This document shows, in pieces, positions 47,820-59,257 of a DNA stretch of 64,000 bases (position 1 is the stretch's first letter; each line of letters begins with the position of its first letter). Source of the stretch: Acipenser ruthenus (Eukaryota; Chordata; Actinopteri; Acipenseriformes; Acipenseridae); assembly GCF_902713425.1 (NCBI RefSeq), contig NC_081198.1:22799188-22863187 (forward strand). The letters run 5' to 3'. The position numbers were made by a program, and so were the translations under genes. The notes beneath the pieces were generated by a model. That model made no database searches, was not told the origin of the DNA, and worked only from the letters and a program-made list of their open reading frames with translations.

Positions 47820-50800
47820 TTATTCCATCTTCACGTCCTGAAGTCCGGCGATCCTCCACTCCGCGCAGGCCTTGTCCTTCCCGAGGGTCCGGATGTCCAG
47901 AATTACAAAGTCCTTGATAAGAGTTTGTGCCCTTCTGGTCGTGGTGATAGTGTCTAGCTCCTGCTTGTGATAGACACAGACGTTACGGCCTTCCCACAGG
48001 ATCTGCTTGACAACATTGATGACACGCCAAACGCACTTAGCTGTGCTGGTATCGATTCCTCCCGCAGGCCCATAGAGCACAGTCTCAGCGGTCATCTTGG
48101 CCGTGTCAGCAAACCTGTTTAGGAAGACAGAGACAGAGAGCCAGACACTGCCAGCCACATCACACTCCCAGAAGATATGGGCTGGTGTTTCTCTCTTGCG
48201 GCACATTGCATAGGGGCATGTTTCTACTTGGGCTAGTCCCCTCCTGAACATGAACGCTCGAGTGGGGAATGCACTGTGGACGGTGTTCCATGCTATATCC
48301 TTCTGGACATTACTGAGGCAGCTGTGAGACACATTCTCCCAGATTTTTTGGCTTTGGGTGAGGGAGAAAGTAGCTACTTTTTCAATTTCCTGGGAAGCGG
48401 CAAGATATTTAGTTACAGCCTTGTATTCCCAGGAGGCCAATTTTGCTTTATCTAAGCCCAATTTATATATAGTGTCCCTTAAGGTTCTATAATACAATGG
48501 GGGGTCCCAGGAGTACGGCACGGTGTTATCAATAGTGCAGAGGCCCAAGGCCCTGAGACAGGTGGCAAAATAGAAACGATTCATGTAACATACCTTCCTG
48601 TCCAGGGCCTGGATGTTCTTGATAGTTTGCGTGAGCCCCTGCACTCGGGTGAGCTGCACAACGTCCGGGACCCCCTTACCTCCCTTCTTGTCGGCTTTAC
48701 TCAGGGTGGCTCGCTTTACCCTCTCCATCTTGCTGCCCCAGATAAAGCGGTGGATAATGCGGTCCACCACTTTTTTGGTGGTCCTGTCTGGGGGAAAGAT
48801 TTTTCCTACATAAGAGAGGATGGGGAACAGTATAGACTTTGTTATTAATACTCTACCCGTCATTGTTAAGGATCTTGTGCTCCATCCGCCAATCTTTTTA
48901 CGGACCTGGTTAATGGCCGCCGTCCAGCTCTGGGCCCCCGAGCTATTGTTCTCGAAAATGAGGCCCAGAATCTTGATTTTGTCCTTTTTGACAGGGTACA
49001 TGTCCGACAGTTCCCTATCTACCTGCCAATTTTTAGACACGTAGACTTCGCTCTTGGACTTATTAATCACTGCCCCGGTCGCCGTGCAGTACTTCTCAAG
49101 GATATTACTAATCCGAGGTACCGACGATGTGTTGGTGCAAATGAGTGACACATCGTCCATATATGCTGTTGTTTTGACCTGGACCCCGTTGGATCCAGGC
49201 AGCTGGAAACCAGTTATATTGGTATCCCTACGAATTGCCTGCAGGAGGGGTTCAATGCACACGACATATAGCAGTGGGGATAGTGGGCAACCCTGTCTGA
49301 CCCCTGACTGGATAGATATTTTACCAGTCAGGTGCCTGTTCACCAAGACTCGGGTACTAATGTTTGTATATATGGTTTTAACCCACTCCCTAAGTCCAGG
49401 AGCGAATTTCATCTGGTCCATCACTTTGTACATATATTCATGGCTTACCCTATCGAACGCCTTCTCCTGGTCAAGGTTGAACAGGCAGAGGGGATGGTTC
49501 CGTTCTCTAGAATAAGCCAGAATGTCCCTTGTTAACATTAAAATATCCGTGATGGACCTCCCTGGGACGCCACAAGCCTGGTCGGGGCCAATGACCAAAG
49601 GGAGGTGTACTTGTAGCCGGAGCATCAGAGCTTTGGCTAGTATCTTGTAATCCACGCAAAGGAGGCTGATTGGGCACCAATTCCGTAGATCTTTAACTTC
49701 CCCTTTCTTATGAAGGAGAGTAATTACACTCTCCCGCATAGAAGGGCCCAACCGCTTCTCCCTGTAGACCGCTCTGTAGACCTCCGCTAAATGGACTTTT
49801 AGCATGTCCCAAAAAAGATGGTAATACTCACCCGGGATGCCATCTGGACCTGGCGTCTTACCGGTGTTCATGGTCTTAACCGCCTGGGTGAGCTCCTCCA
49901 GCGTGAGTTCTGGGTCCTTCTCCTCCTCCTCGTCGTCCCGCACTGAGTCAGGCTCCAACTGGCTCAGGAACCACTCTATCAGGGTGTCATCTGTAGCTTT
50001 GATGTTATATAGGTCCCTATAGAAGTTCTCTACCACTTTTTTCACTCCCTCACTATCCTCTACTATCCTCCCCCTGCTGTCGAGCATGGAGGACATCAAG
50101 TGCCGCTTCTCCCTCGTTTTCTGGAAGAAGAAGCGAGTACACTTTTCGTCTTCCTCCATTTTTTGCACTTTTGCATTGTGCATGACCTTTCGTTGTTCCT
50201 CCCTACAAAGCACTGAAAGATCTAGCTTGGTCTGGGCTATCTCGTCGCTTACAGGGAACCCCCGAAGCTGAAGCAGGCTCAGATGCTGGAGGGCAGCATT
50301 CAGGTGTTTATATTTGGCCCTCCTTTCTTTTGCTTTCCTCTTGCCTGCTGCTATGAAATAACCCTTAGTTCTGATTTTGACCATCTCCCACCACTCTATA
50401 GGGGAGTTGAATAGGTCACGCAAAGTGGTCCACTCAACAAGCCTGCTCTTATAGGCTGCAGCTATGGAGGGGTCATCGAGTAAGGAGGTGTTTAATTTCC
50501 AAACCCCTGACCCCATCTGGGAGGTCTGAGGGACCTGCAATGTTACCTGCAGGAGCCTATGGTCAGAGAAGAAGACGGCCTGGGTGTCTACTGCCGTCTT
50601 CGTAAGGGAGCTGGTATGCAGGACGAGATCTATACGGGAGAAGGAGGTCCCAGATGAGCTCACCCAGGTAAAGGGAGGCACCAGGTCCTTACCTGCATCA
50701 CACAGGGAGAAATCAGATATTACGGAGGACAAAACTCTACTAGAGCGGTCGTTGCGTGGCCTGCTCCGGTCTACGTCCCTCAGAGCACAATTGAAGTCAC

Positions 50801-51263
50801 CTGACACGATGACGGGTACGTTCCCCAGCAGGAGTGGACGCAGCTGTGGAAAAAATTGAACTCTTTCGTTTTGGTTAGTGGGTGCGTAGACATTGACCAG
50901 TCTGAGGGGAGTGTTGTTGTATGTCACATCCACGCTCAGAATTCTACCAGGTTCTACCTCCCTGCTGCTGCGGGAGGTAATAAATGGGTTTTTAAACAGG
51001 ATACCTACTCCGTCGGCTCTGGCTATGTTGGAGCCCGACCAGAAGGAGTCCCCCAGGGTCCAACTCTCCTTCAGGTTCCTATAATCAGGGCTCGACGAAA
51101 TACCACACTCCTGCAGAAAGATGAGATCTGCTTTCAAGTTAGCTAGATAGTTTAGTACATCAAATCTTTTTTGTGTCTCCCTGATGCTCCTGACATTAAC
51201 AGACACACATATCAGGGCCATCAGGGTAGCTAACAAGAAAAGGAGTCGCTGCGTCCACCCCAT
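47820..51263 (-). CDS. Keno ORF2: APE endonuclease-reverse transcriptase, copy F
   Basis: 1147 residues, open. Notable changes: Arg530Cys in the RT motif NWRPISLL (here NWCPISLL), a position conserved across LINE RTs and caused by a CpG-type transition, and Lys1020Met in the C-terminal knuckle (CPYAMC). DYRNLKE is also private. RT activity may be impaired although the frame is intact. Confidence 0.92.
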   Translation of the reverse strand: MGWTQRLLFLLATLMALICVSVNVRSIRETQKRFDVLNYLANLKADLIFLQECGISSSPDYRNLKESWTLGDSFWSGSNIARADGVGILFKNPFITSRSSREVEPGRILSVDVTYNNTPLRLVNVYAPTNQNERVQFFPQLRPLLLGNVPVIVSGDFNCALRDVDRSRPRNDRSSRVLSSVISDFSLCDAGKDLVPPFTWVSSSGTSFSRIDLVLHTSSLTKTAVDTQAVFFSDHRLLQVTLQVPQTSQMGSGVWKLNTSLLDDPSIAAAYKSRLVEWTTLRDLFNSPIEWWEMVKIRTKGYFIAAGKRKAKERRAKYKHLNAALQHLSLLQLRGFPVSDEIAQTKLDLSVLCREEQRKVMHNAKVQKMEEDEKCTRFFFQKTREKRHLMSSMLDSRGRIVEDSEGVKKVVENFYRDLYNIKATDDTLIEWFLSQLEPDSVRDDEEEEKDPELTLEELTQAVKTMNTGKTPGPDGIPGEYYHLFWDMLKVHLAEVYRAVYREKRLGPSMRESVITLLHKKGEVKDLRNWCPISLLCVDYKILAKALMLRLQVHLPLVIGPDQACGVPGRSITDILMLTRDILAYSRERNHPLCLFNLDQEKAFDRVSHEYMYKVMDQMKFAPGLREWVKTIYTNISTRVLVNRHLTGKISIQSGVRQGCPLSPLLYVVCIEPLLQAIRRDTNITGFQLPGSNGVQVKTTAYMDDVSLICTNTSSVPRISNILEKYCTATGAVINKSKSEVYVSKNWQVDRELSDMYPVKKDKIKILGLIFENNSSGAQSWTAAINQVRKKIGGWSTRSLTMTGRVLITKSILFPILSYVGKIFPPDRTTKKVVDRIIHRFIWGSKMERVKRATLSKADKKGGKGVPDVVQLTRVQGLTQTIKNIQALDRKVCYMNRFYFATCLRALGLCTIDNTVPYSWDPPLYYRTLRDTIYKLGLDKAKLASWEYKAVTKYLAASQEIEKVATFSLTQSQKIWENVSHSCLSNVQKDIAWNTVHSAFPTRAFMFRRGLAQVETCPYAMCRKRETPAHIFWECDVAGSVWLSVSVFLNRFADTAKMTAETVLYGPAGGIDTSTAKCVWRVINVVKQILWEGRNVCVYHKQELDTITTTRRAQTLIKDFVILDIRTLGKDKACAEWRIAGLQDVKME

Positions 51264-51268
51264 AGCGA

Positions 51269-53215
51269 CTATGATTGGGAGGTCGGGACACTCTTCCTAC
51301 TCTTAGCTCTACGCTTGCTTCGAGGGGGCTTGGGCTTATTTGCAACTCCCATCACCCCTGAGAAGGTACTCACTGCTGCCTCGTCCAAGAAGGCACCGTC
51401 TTTATATGCACAGTACGTGGAGTTGTTGGGGCTATTCAACTCCCCACAAGGTAAGTCTGGTGGAACTTGCTCAGGGCCCCTCGGAACGTGTGGGTCAGCT
51501 TTGTCCTGGGGGGGGGGTTATGACAGACAGCATTCTTTGGCTGTTACCGTCTGTTGAATTGGAGCTGTTAGCAGACTTCTGGCTTACCGCGTCCAGGGGT
51601 ATTCCCATGTCCTCCAGTGCTGTATCTAGGAGGACCTCTAGGGGGCCCCTGGTTTTGCCCATACAAGGGAGGGGGTCAAGGATGCTTTGAAGGGAGGCCC
51701 TTCGCTTGAAGAGGGTCATTGCTACAGAGGTACTGCTGGTCAGGGAAGGTGTTGACCCCGACCTCTCCCTCGGTGCATTAGTGAACACCTCTTCTGCGAG
51801 GTGTGCTAGGGTTTGTGCCAACGACTGGGAAGGCTGGCTGGGGATGCCCTGGCTGGCTGCTACCTGCCCACTAGGCGGCAGTGTAGCCGTCCCACTCGCC
51901 TCCGTCTCTGCCTGCGAGGGCAAGACTGGGGACTTTGTGTGGACATTAGCTGGTTTTGGATCTATGGGGGCCACCTGCAACTTGCTGTCTTTGATCCTGA
52001 TCTTCTTTCTTTTCCCCCCCTCGTCTCTACCCTTTCTTTTCCCCACCCTCTGCTGGTTCTTCACTCCCTTCCCCTCCTTCTCACTCTCACTTTCACTGTC
52101 GCTTTTGCTTTCCTCCCCCACGGACTCAATCCTTATGGCGTCATAACGAGAGCCGAGGGGGAGTGCTGGCACTGAGAGGGCCCTACTCAGGGGGGGGCCG
52201 CTGCTGGGTCCGGGCTCCCTCCCTGACTCGTGTTCTGCATCAGAGGAGCTACTGGAGGAGCTAGTGGAGTGGCTGTTGTACTCTCTCTCTGGGCTGGGGG
52301 AAGGGGTCCTCGTAAAACGGGACATGTCTCGGGGGCGGGGGGGTGAGGGGGTGCTGGTGATGATGGTGGTGCTGGAGTCTGGGTCTTGGATACTGTTGGT
52401 GGTGATGTGGACTGATCTTTGTTACTTGCTCCCTCTTCCTGCTCAGGCCTAGGCTTGTTCATGTTTGCCTTGCTGGCTCTGGCCATGTTGGCATAGGAAG
52501 AGGGGCAGTCCTTAAACAGGTGCCCCTTCTTTCCACACAAATTGCACTGCCTCTCTTCTCTGCAGTGGCTGGTCTCGTGGGGGGCGCCGCAGTTCCTGCA
52601 CTTGACTACAGTACACGCGGCCGCCAGGTGTCCTAATTCCCCACATTTCCTGCAGAGTTTTGGCATCCCATTATAGAATACCAGCCCTCTGTTGGGCCCT
52701 AACACTATGGAGTTTGGAATGTGGCGGACGCCTCCAATGCCCGATGGATCAACATTAAGGCGTACCAGCCACTTTCTGGCTCCTGTCCAAACCCCATCTT
52801 CATCTGTAATTTTCCTCCCTTCTGATGACACCCTCCCATAGCGGTTAAGCCATGTTGTAATATCATAGTCGCTAACAGCCTCATTGAAAAATTGGACAGT
52901 AACAACTTTCATTTCTCTGTCTGTCAGTGCATCCACACAAAATTCTTTGTATGGAGCGAGATATTTATTCTCCCCCCAAAAGGACCACATTTCTTGTAAC
53001 TTTTGGGGGTTCCTAAAACTGACCTCAAACACTTCCTTAAGCCCTGGCAATTTCACCAAACAATTCAAGTCAGAAGGGGAAAAACCCATACCCCTCTGAA
53101 GAATGGTCCGGCTGAACTCCAGTCTCGTCAGTCCTGGTTCCGTTTCATCTTGCTTGTTTCTTGTGAAGCGCACCGCATTGTGCCTCCTGGTTTCCTGGGT
53201 TGGCCGGAACGCCAT
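51269..53215 (-). pseudogene. Keno ORF1 (CCHC zinc-knuckle protein), copy F, two offsetting indels
   Basis: Starts MAFRPTQETRR at 53215; 342 codons are open to 52187 with three intact knuckles. One G is missing near 52347-52351 (five, not six) and one is extra near 51508-51517 (ten, not nine). Between them the copy-E frame is followed from 52325 to 51495. Total length equals copy E (1947 nt), so the C-terminal end returns to the starting frame. Confidence 0.85.
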
Positions 53216-53951
53216 CCTTCAGCTGGCTCCTCCGATTGGGGTGGGAGAAGCCTCTGGACGTCCGGGTTGTCTCTCTCTACGGAAAAGAGACAACGTAAGC
53301 AGCAAATCTGGGCAGTTGAAGGAACTATTACTTTAGTCCCTGAGGAGATGGTTGCCTCGCAAGAGGGACCCCCTCCCCAGGTGAATGGTGTCCTTCCCTG
53401 GCGGAGTAGGGGCGCTGCTTGGCACCGAGACCACGTAGGAAGAATCGTGGCTGTGACGCCTCCTCGGGGTCCGGGGCCGCCCTCTGCTCCTCCCAGATGG
53501 TGCCCTCTGCTGGGCGCCTGCTGCTCTCTCGGTCTGGATCTCGACTACAATCAAGGGCTGGGGATGAGGTCGTCTAGGTCATCAAAGGGTCCTCAAAGGT
53601 CATCTGGATGGTAGGTCCTCCTTCTCTCTAACTCCAGGAACGTCTGGAAAAGCCGGAACCGCCTGAAAAAGAAAAAAACGGGAACCGCCTGAAAAAGAAA
53701 AAACTGCTCTCAACAGTCAACAAAATCTTGAAAGACCCTCGGCCTGGATTGGGCAAGCCAAAACCAGACTGAGCATTAGTCTTCCAAAAAGTTGCCGAGC
53801 TGAAGAAAGCCAGTCAAAAATAAAAAAAATTCTGTTCCTCCTCACCCGAACAAACCTCTCACAGACCCTCGGAGGGAGCGGGCAATGCCACTACCCTCTA
53901 AGCCTTAGTCTTAGAAAGATTTATTCGAACTGAAGAGAAGCCAGAGTATAT

Positions 53952-54249
53952 GGCTGGCTAAGAAGGACCTGGCATAGGGACATGTTCCACCACACTTGTC
54001 TGGTTAGCTGCATGCTCCCAGGAAACAAACTGCTGCTGTCTACATCATCATCACATGTGAATAAAAGAAAGAAAGACAGCAAGAAAGAAAGAGAGAAAGA
54101 AAGAGAAAGAAAGAAAGAGAGAAAGAAAAAAAAAAGAAGTAAAACGGCGGGAAAACTTGCATCAACACTGGCACTCTCCCTCCAGCAGGGGTAGACAAAA
54201 TGCTCACAGGAGAGATCCAGATCTGACTTTGACCAACGTTAGAGAAAGG
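53952..54249 (-). repeat. Truncated U2 spacer next to Keno F 5' end
   Basis: Half-spacer with short GAAA/GA tract (about 54062-54139) and 3' box 54222-54237. It carries the ATCATCATCACATG variant shared with the spacer beside Keno C. Confidence 0.88.
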
Positions 54250-54436
54250 TGTGCACCGTTCCCGGAGGTACTGCAATACCGGGCCGATGCGTGGAGTGGA
54301 CGGAGCAAGCCCCTGTTCCATCTCCCGATTCCAAAAATCAATTTAATATATGGTCCCCTGATAGGGGACGTATCAGATATTAAACTGATAAGAACAGATA
54401 CTACACTTGATCTTAGCCAAAAGGCCGAGAAGCGAT
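54250..54436 (-). ncRNA. RNU2: U2 spliceosomal snRNA, complete gene 10
   Basis: Complete U2 gene, majority sequence, as in the corresponding gene beside Keno C (18183-18369). Normal PSE-like element (54484-54501) and 3' box. Confidence 0.96.
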
Positions 54437-55039
54437 GGCGACTTGGCCCTTGCCCGGGGCCCCCCAGCCCGGACGGCACAGGGGGATTCAAAGGTGGGTG
54501 CAAAATTTCAAGCACAAGCAGACCCCAAAAAAACGGGCTGCTGCTTCCAGAGGGGAAATGTGCAATTTAAGCAGGAGAAAACAAAACAAAGCAAAAACAC
54601 ACACATAACACCAAAAACAAAACATAAACTGGCGGAGTGCGTCTTACAAATAGTCATGCCAAGCTGCTATGCTGTGCAAGGTGCCTTGGGTAACTACAAC
54701 TGTGCCTCGCTGGCTGGCTGGCTTGCTAAGAAGGTCCTGGCATAGGGACATGTTCCACCACACTTGTCTGGTTAGCTGCATGCTCCCAGGAAACAAACTG
54801 CTGCTGTCTACATCATCACCACATGTGAATAAAAGAAAGAAAGACAGCAAGAAAGAAAGAGAGAAAGAAAGAGAGAAAGAGAGAAAGAAAGAGAGAAAGA
54901 AAGAAAGAGAGAAAGAAAAAAAAAAGAAGTAAAACGGCGGGAAAACTTGCATCAACACTGGCACTCTCCCTCCAGCAGGGGTAGACAAAATGCTCACAGG
55001 AGAGATCCAGATCTGACTTTGACCAACGTTAGAGAAAGG
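54437..55039 (-). repeat. U2 repeat-unit spacer
   Basis: Complete spacer: PSE-like element 54484-54501, GAAA/GA tract about 54829-54930, 3' box 55012-55027. No gene. Confidence 0.9.
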
Positions 55040-55173
55040 TGTGCACCGTTCCCGGAGGTACTGCAATACCGGGCCGATGCGTGGAGTGGACGGAGCAAGC
55101 CCCTGTTCCATCTCCCGATTCCAAAAATCAATTTAATATATGGTCCCCTGATAGGGGACGTATCAGATATTAA
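55040..55173 (-). pseudogene. RNU2: U2 snRNA 3' fragment next to Keno copy G
   Basis: Short-class 3' fragment beginning TTAATATCTGATACG, majority sequence. The 5' half is missing. Confidence 0.93.
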
Positions 55174-55808
55174 TACTCTTTTATTGAGATTTTACATTTT
55201 TTACATTTACACCCATTCGTTTTTTCATTCATTTTACATTTCTTTTAAAGATGACATTCATGCATACAGACATACATTTTGTTTTAAAAGCATTTAAAAT
55301 ACATTTAAAAACACCAAGACAATTGTGCTTTGTACATGGTTAAAACAGACACAGATTAAAATCAACATGAAAAAAACCTGTGCTGTTTTAAAAGTGACTG
55401 GAAAAAAAGAACCATCTATAAAAAACCAGTGCTTGTGAGGGCCGGGGAGTGCTCTCTAAAAAAGTGAACATAAACCTAGATCTAAAACAGGGACAGGGGA
55501 AAAGGGACAGTGTATAAACAGTGAGTTAAAATTCTAAAATTTTAAAACACTTAAAATGTAACTTTTAATAGTTTACATTAAAAATCTTAAAGATACATAA
55601 AACAAAACAAAACAAAATCAAATAAAACATTCAAATTAAATCAAAGGTCCATAAAACTGAAACAAAAAGACTACATAAAACCAGGGCACCGTTGAAAAAC
55701 GGTCATGCCAGCTAAAAAGGGCGGAATGCTGGCATGACAAAATAAATAAAAGGCTTAGCGGTGCCCCGTAGTCCCGCTCCTAGGAGCTAGCGGTTCCAGT
55801 TTTTTCCT

Positions 55809-58800
55809 TTATTCCATCTTCACGTCCTGAAGTCCGGCGATCCTCCACTCCGCGCAGGCCTTGTCCTTCCCGAGGGTCCGGATGTCCAGAATTACAAAGT
55901 CCTTGATAAGAGTTTGTGCCCTTCTGGTCGTGGTGATAGTGTCTAGCTCCTGCTTGTGATAGACACAGACGTTACGGCCTTCCCACAGGATCTGCTTGAC
56001 AACATTGATGACACGCCAAACGCACTTAGCTGTGCTGGTAGTGATTCCTCCCGCAGGCCCATAGAGCACAGTCTCAGCGGTCATCTTGGCCGTGTCAGCA
56101 AACCTGTTTAGGAAGACAGAGACAGAGAGCCAGACACTGCCAGCCACATCACACTCCCAGAAGATATGGGCTGGTGTTTCTCTCTTGCGGCACTTTGCAT
56201 AGGGGCATGTTTCTACTTGGGCTAGTCCCCTCCTGAACATGAACGCTCGAGTGGGGAGTGCACTGTGGACGGTGTTCCATGCTATATCCTTCTGGACATT
56301 ACTGAGGCAGCTGTGAGACACATTCTCCCAGATTTTTTGGCTTTGGGTGAGGGAGAAAGTAGCTACTTTTTCAATTTCCTGGGAACCGGCAAGATATTTA
56401 GTTACAGCCTTGTATTCCCAGGAGGCCAATTTTGCTTTATCTAAGCCCAATTTATATATAGTGTCCCTTAAGGTTCTATAATACAATGGGGGGTCCCAGG
56501 AGTACGGCACGGTGTTATCAATAGTGCAGAGGCCCAAGGCCCTGAGACAGGTGGCAAAATAGAAACGATTCATGTAACATACCTTCCTGTCCAGGGCCTG
56601 GATGTTCTTGATAGTTTGCGTGAGCCCCTGCACTCGGGTGAGCTGCACAACGTCCGGGACCCCCTTACCTCCCTTCTTGTCGGCTTTACTCAGGGTGGCT
56701 CGCTTTACCCTCTCCATCTTGCTGCCCCAGATAAAGCGGTGGATAATGCGGTCCACCACTTTTTTGGTGGTCCTGTCTGGGGGAAAGATTTTTCCTACAT
56801 AAGAGAGGATGGGGAACAGTATAGACTTGGTTATTAATACTCTACCCGTCATTGTTAAGGATCTTGTGCTCCATCCGCCAATCTTTTTACGGACCTGGTT
56901 AATGGCCGCCGTCCAGCTCTGGGCCCCCGAGCTATTGTTCTCGAAAATGAGGCCCAGAATCTTGATTTTGTCCTTTTTGACAGGGTACATGTCCGACAGT
57001 TCCCTATCTACCTGCCAATTTTTAGACACGTAGACTTCGCTCTTGGACTTATTAATCACTGCCCCGGTCGCCGTGCAGTACTTCTCAAGGATATTACTAA
57101 TCCGAGGTACCGACGATGTGTTGGTGCAAATGAGTGACACATCGTCCATATATGCTGTTGTTTTGACCTGGACCCCGTTGGATCCAGGCAGCTGGAAACC
57201 AGTTATATTGGTATCCCTACGAATTGCCTGCAGGAGGGGTTCAATGCACACGACATATAGCAGTGGGGATAGTGGGCAACCCTGTCTGACCCCTGACTGG
57301 ATAGATATTTTACCAGTCAGGTGCCTGTTCACCAAGACTCGGGTACTAATGTTTGTATATATGGTTTTAACCCACTCCCTAAGTCCAGGAGCGAATTTCA
57401 TCTGGTCCATCACTTTGTACATATATTCATGGCTTACCCTATCGAACGCCTTCTCCTGGTCAAGGTTGAACAGGCAGAGGGGATGGTTCCGTTCTCTAGA
57501 ATAAGCCAGAATGTCCCTTGTTAACATTAAAATATCCGTGATGGACCTCCCTGGGACGCCACAAGCCTGGTCGGGGCCAATGACCAAAGGGAGGTGTACT
57601 TGTAGCCGGAGCATCAGAGCTTTGGCTAGTATCTTGTAATCCACGCAAAGGAGGCTGATTGGGCGCCAATTCCGTAGATCTTTAACTTCCCCTTTCTTAT
57701 GAAGGAGAGTAATTACACTCTCCCGCATAGAAGGGCCCAACCGCTTCTCCCTGTAGACCGCTCTGTAGACCTCCGCTAAATGGACTTTTAGCGTGTCCCA
57801 AAAAAGATGGTAATACTCACCCGGGATGCCATCTGGACCTGGCGTCTTACCGGTGTTCATGGTCTTAACCGCCTGGGTGAGCTCCTCCAGCGTGAGTTCT
57901 GGGTCCTTCTCCTCCTCCTCGTCGTCCCGCACTGAGTCAGGCTCCAACTGGCTCAGGAACCACTCTATCAGGGTGTCATCTGTAGCTTTGATGTTATACA
58001 GGTCCCTATAGAAGTTCTCTACCACTTTTTTCACTCCCTCACTATCCTCTACTATCCTCCCCCTGCTGTCGAGCATGGAGGACATCAAGTGCCGCTTCTC
58101 CCTCGTTTTCTGGAAGAAGAAGCGAGTACACTTTTCGTCTTCCTCCATTTTTTGCACTTTTGCATTGTGCATGACCTTTCGTTGTTCCTCCCTACAAAGC
58201 ACTGAAAGATCTAGCTTGGTCTGGGCTATCTCGTCGCTTACAGGGAACCCCCGAAGCTGAAGCAGGCTCAGACGCTGGAGGGCAGCATTCAGGTATTTAT
58301 ATTTGGCTCTCCTTTCTTTTGCTTTCCTCTTGCCTGCTGCTATGAAATAACCCTTAGTTCTGATTTTGACCATCTCCCACCACTCTATAGGGGAGTTGAA
58401 TAGGTCACGCAAAGTGGTCCACTCAACAAGCCTGCTCTTATAGGCTGCAGCTATGGAGGGGTCATCGAGTAAGGAGGTGTTTAATTTCCAGACCCCTGAC
58501 CCCATCTGGGAGGTCTGAGGGACCTGCAATGTTACCTGCAGGAGCCTATGGTCAGAGAAGAAGACGGCCTGGGTGTCTACTGCCGTCTTCGTAAGGGAGC
58601 TGGTATGCAGGACGAGATCTATACGGGAGAAGGAGGTCCCAGATGAGCTCACCCAGGTAAAGGGAGGCACCAGGTCCTTACCTGCATCACACAGGGAGAA
58701 ATCAGATATTACGGAGGACAAAACTCTACTAGAGCGGTCGTTGCGTGGCCTGCTCCGGTCTACGTCCCTCAGAGCACAATTGAAGTCACCTGACACGATG

Positions 58801-59252
58801 ACGGGTACGTTCCCCAGCAGGAGTGGACGCAGCTGTGGAAAAAATTGAACTCTTTCGTTTTGGTTAGTGGGTGCGTAGACATTGACCAGTCTGAGGGGAG
58901 TGTTGTTGTATGTCACATCCACGCTCAGAATTCTACCAGGTTCTACCTCCCTGCTGCTGCGGGAGGTAATAAAAGGGTTTTTAAACAGGATACCTACTCC
59001 GTCGGCTCTGGCTATGTTGGAGCCCGACCAGAAGGAGTCCCCCAGGGTCCAACTCTCCTTCAGGTCCCTATAATCAGGGCTCGACGAAATACCACACTCC
59101 TGCAGAAAGATGAGATCTGCTTTCAAGTTAGCTAGATAGTTTAGTACATCAAATCTTTTTTGTGTCTCCCTGATGCTCCTGACATTAACAGACACACATA
59201 TCAGGGCCATCAGGGTAGCTAACAAGAAAAGGAGTCGCTGCGTCCACCCCAT
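55809..59252 (-). CDS. Keno ORF2: APE endonuclease-reverse transcriptase, copy G
   Basis: 1147 residues, open; all APE and RT motifs and the C-terminal knuckle are intact. It has almost no private substitutions and reads close to a majority sequence of the six copies (VKIRTKG with C and F, YKYLNAALQRLS and DTLKVH with D and E), so this ORF2 looks competent. Confidence 0.94.
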   Translation of the reverse strand: MGWTQRLLFLLATLMALICVSVNVRSIRETQKRFDVLNYLANLKADLIFLQECGISSSPDYRDLKESWTLGDSFWSGSNIARADGVGILFKNPFITSRSSREVEPGRILSVDVTYNNTPLRLVNVYAPTNQNERVQFFPQLRPLLLGNVPVIVSGDFNCALRDVDRSRPRNDRSSRVLSSVISDFSLCDAGKDLVPPFTWVSSSGTSFSRIDLVLHTSSLTKTAVDTQAVFFSDHRLLQVTLQVPQTSQMGSGVWKLNTSLLDDPSIAAAYKSRLVEWTTLRDLFNSPIEWWEMVKIRTKGYFIAAGKRKAKERRAKYKYLNAALQRLSLLQLRGFPVSDEIAQTKLDLSVLCREEQRKVMHNAKVQKMEEDEKCTRFFFQKTREKRHLMSSMLDSRGRIVEDSEGVKKVVENFYRDLYNIKATDDTLIEWFLSQLEPDSVRDDEEEEKDPELTLEELTQAVKTMNTGKTPGPDGIPGEYYHLFWDTLKVHLAEVYRAVYREKRLGPSMRESVITLLHKKGEVKDLRNWRPISLLCVDYKILAKALMLRLQVHLPLVIGPDQACGVPGRSITDILMLTRDILAYSRERNHPLCLFNLDQEKAFDRVSHEYMYKVMDQMKFAPGLREWVKTIYTNISTRVLVNRHLTGKISIQSGVRQGCPLSPLLYVVCIEPLLQAIRRDTNITGFQLPGSNGVQVKTTAYMDDVSLICTNTSSVPRISNILEKYCTATGAVINKSKSEVYVSKNWQVDRELSDMYPVKKDKIKILGLIFENNSSGAQSWTAAINQVRKKIGGWSTRSLTMTGRVLITKSILFPILSYVGKIFPPDRTTKKVVDRIIHRFIWGSKMERVKRATLSKADKKGGKGVPDVVQLTRVQGLTQTIKNIQALDRKVCYMNRFYFATCLRALGLCTIDNTVPYSWDPPLYYRTLRDTIYKLGLDKAKLASWEYKAVTKYLAGSQEIEKVATFSLTQSQKIWENVSHSCLSNVQKDIAWNTVHSALPTRAFMFRRGLAQVETCPYAKCRKRETPAHIFWECDVAGSVWLSVSVFLNRFADTAKMTAETVLYGPAGGITTSTAKCVWRVINVVKQILWEGRNVCVYHKQELDTITTTRRAQTLIKDFVILDIRTLGKDKACAEWRIAGLQDVKME

Positions 59253-59257
59253 AGCGA

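Larger units (their letters stand above)
47173..53951 (-). mobile_element. Keno-like U2-specific LINE, copy F (atypical 3' end)
   Basis: About 6.78 kb: 5' UTR 53216-53951, ORF1 51269-53215, ORF2 47820-51263, 3' UTR 47173-47819 with the hairpin at 47713-47749. The usual last bases (AATAAAAGAGTA) are replaced by a GAAAGAGAG-type stretch (plus strand) like the U2 spacer microsatellite. The 5' junction is the shared spacer type. Internally it pairs with copy C (HSAFP, YKHLNAALQHLS). Confidence 0.9.
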
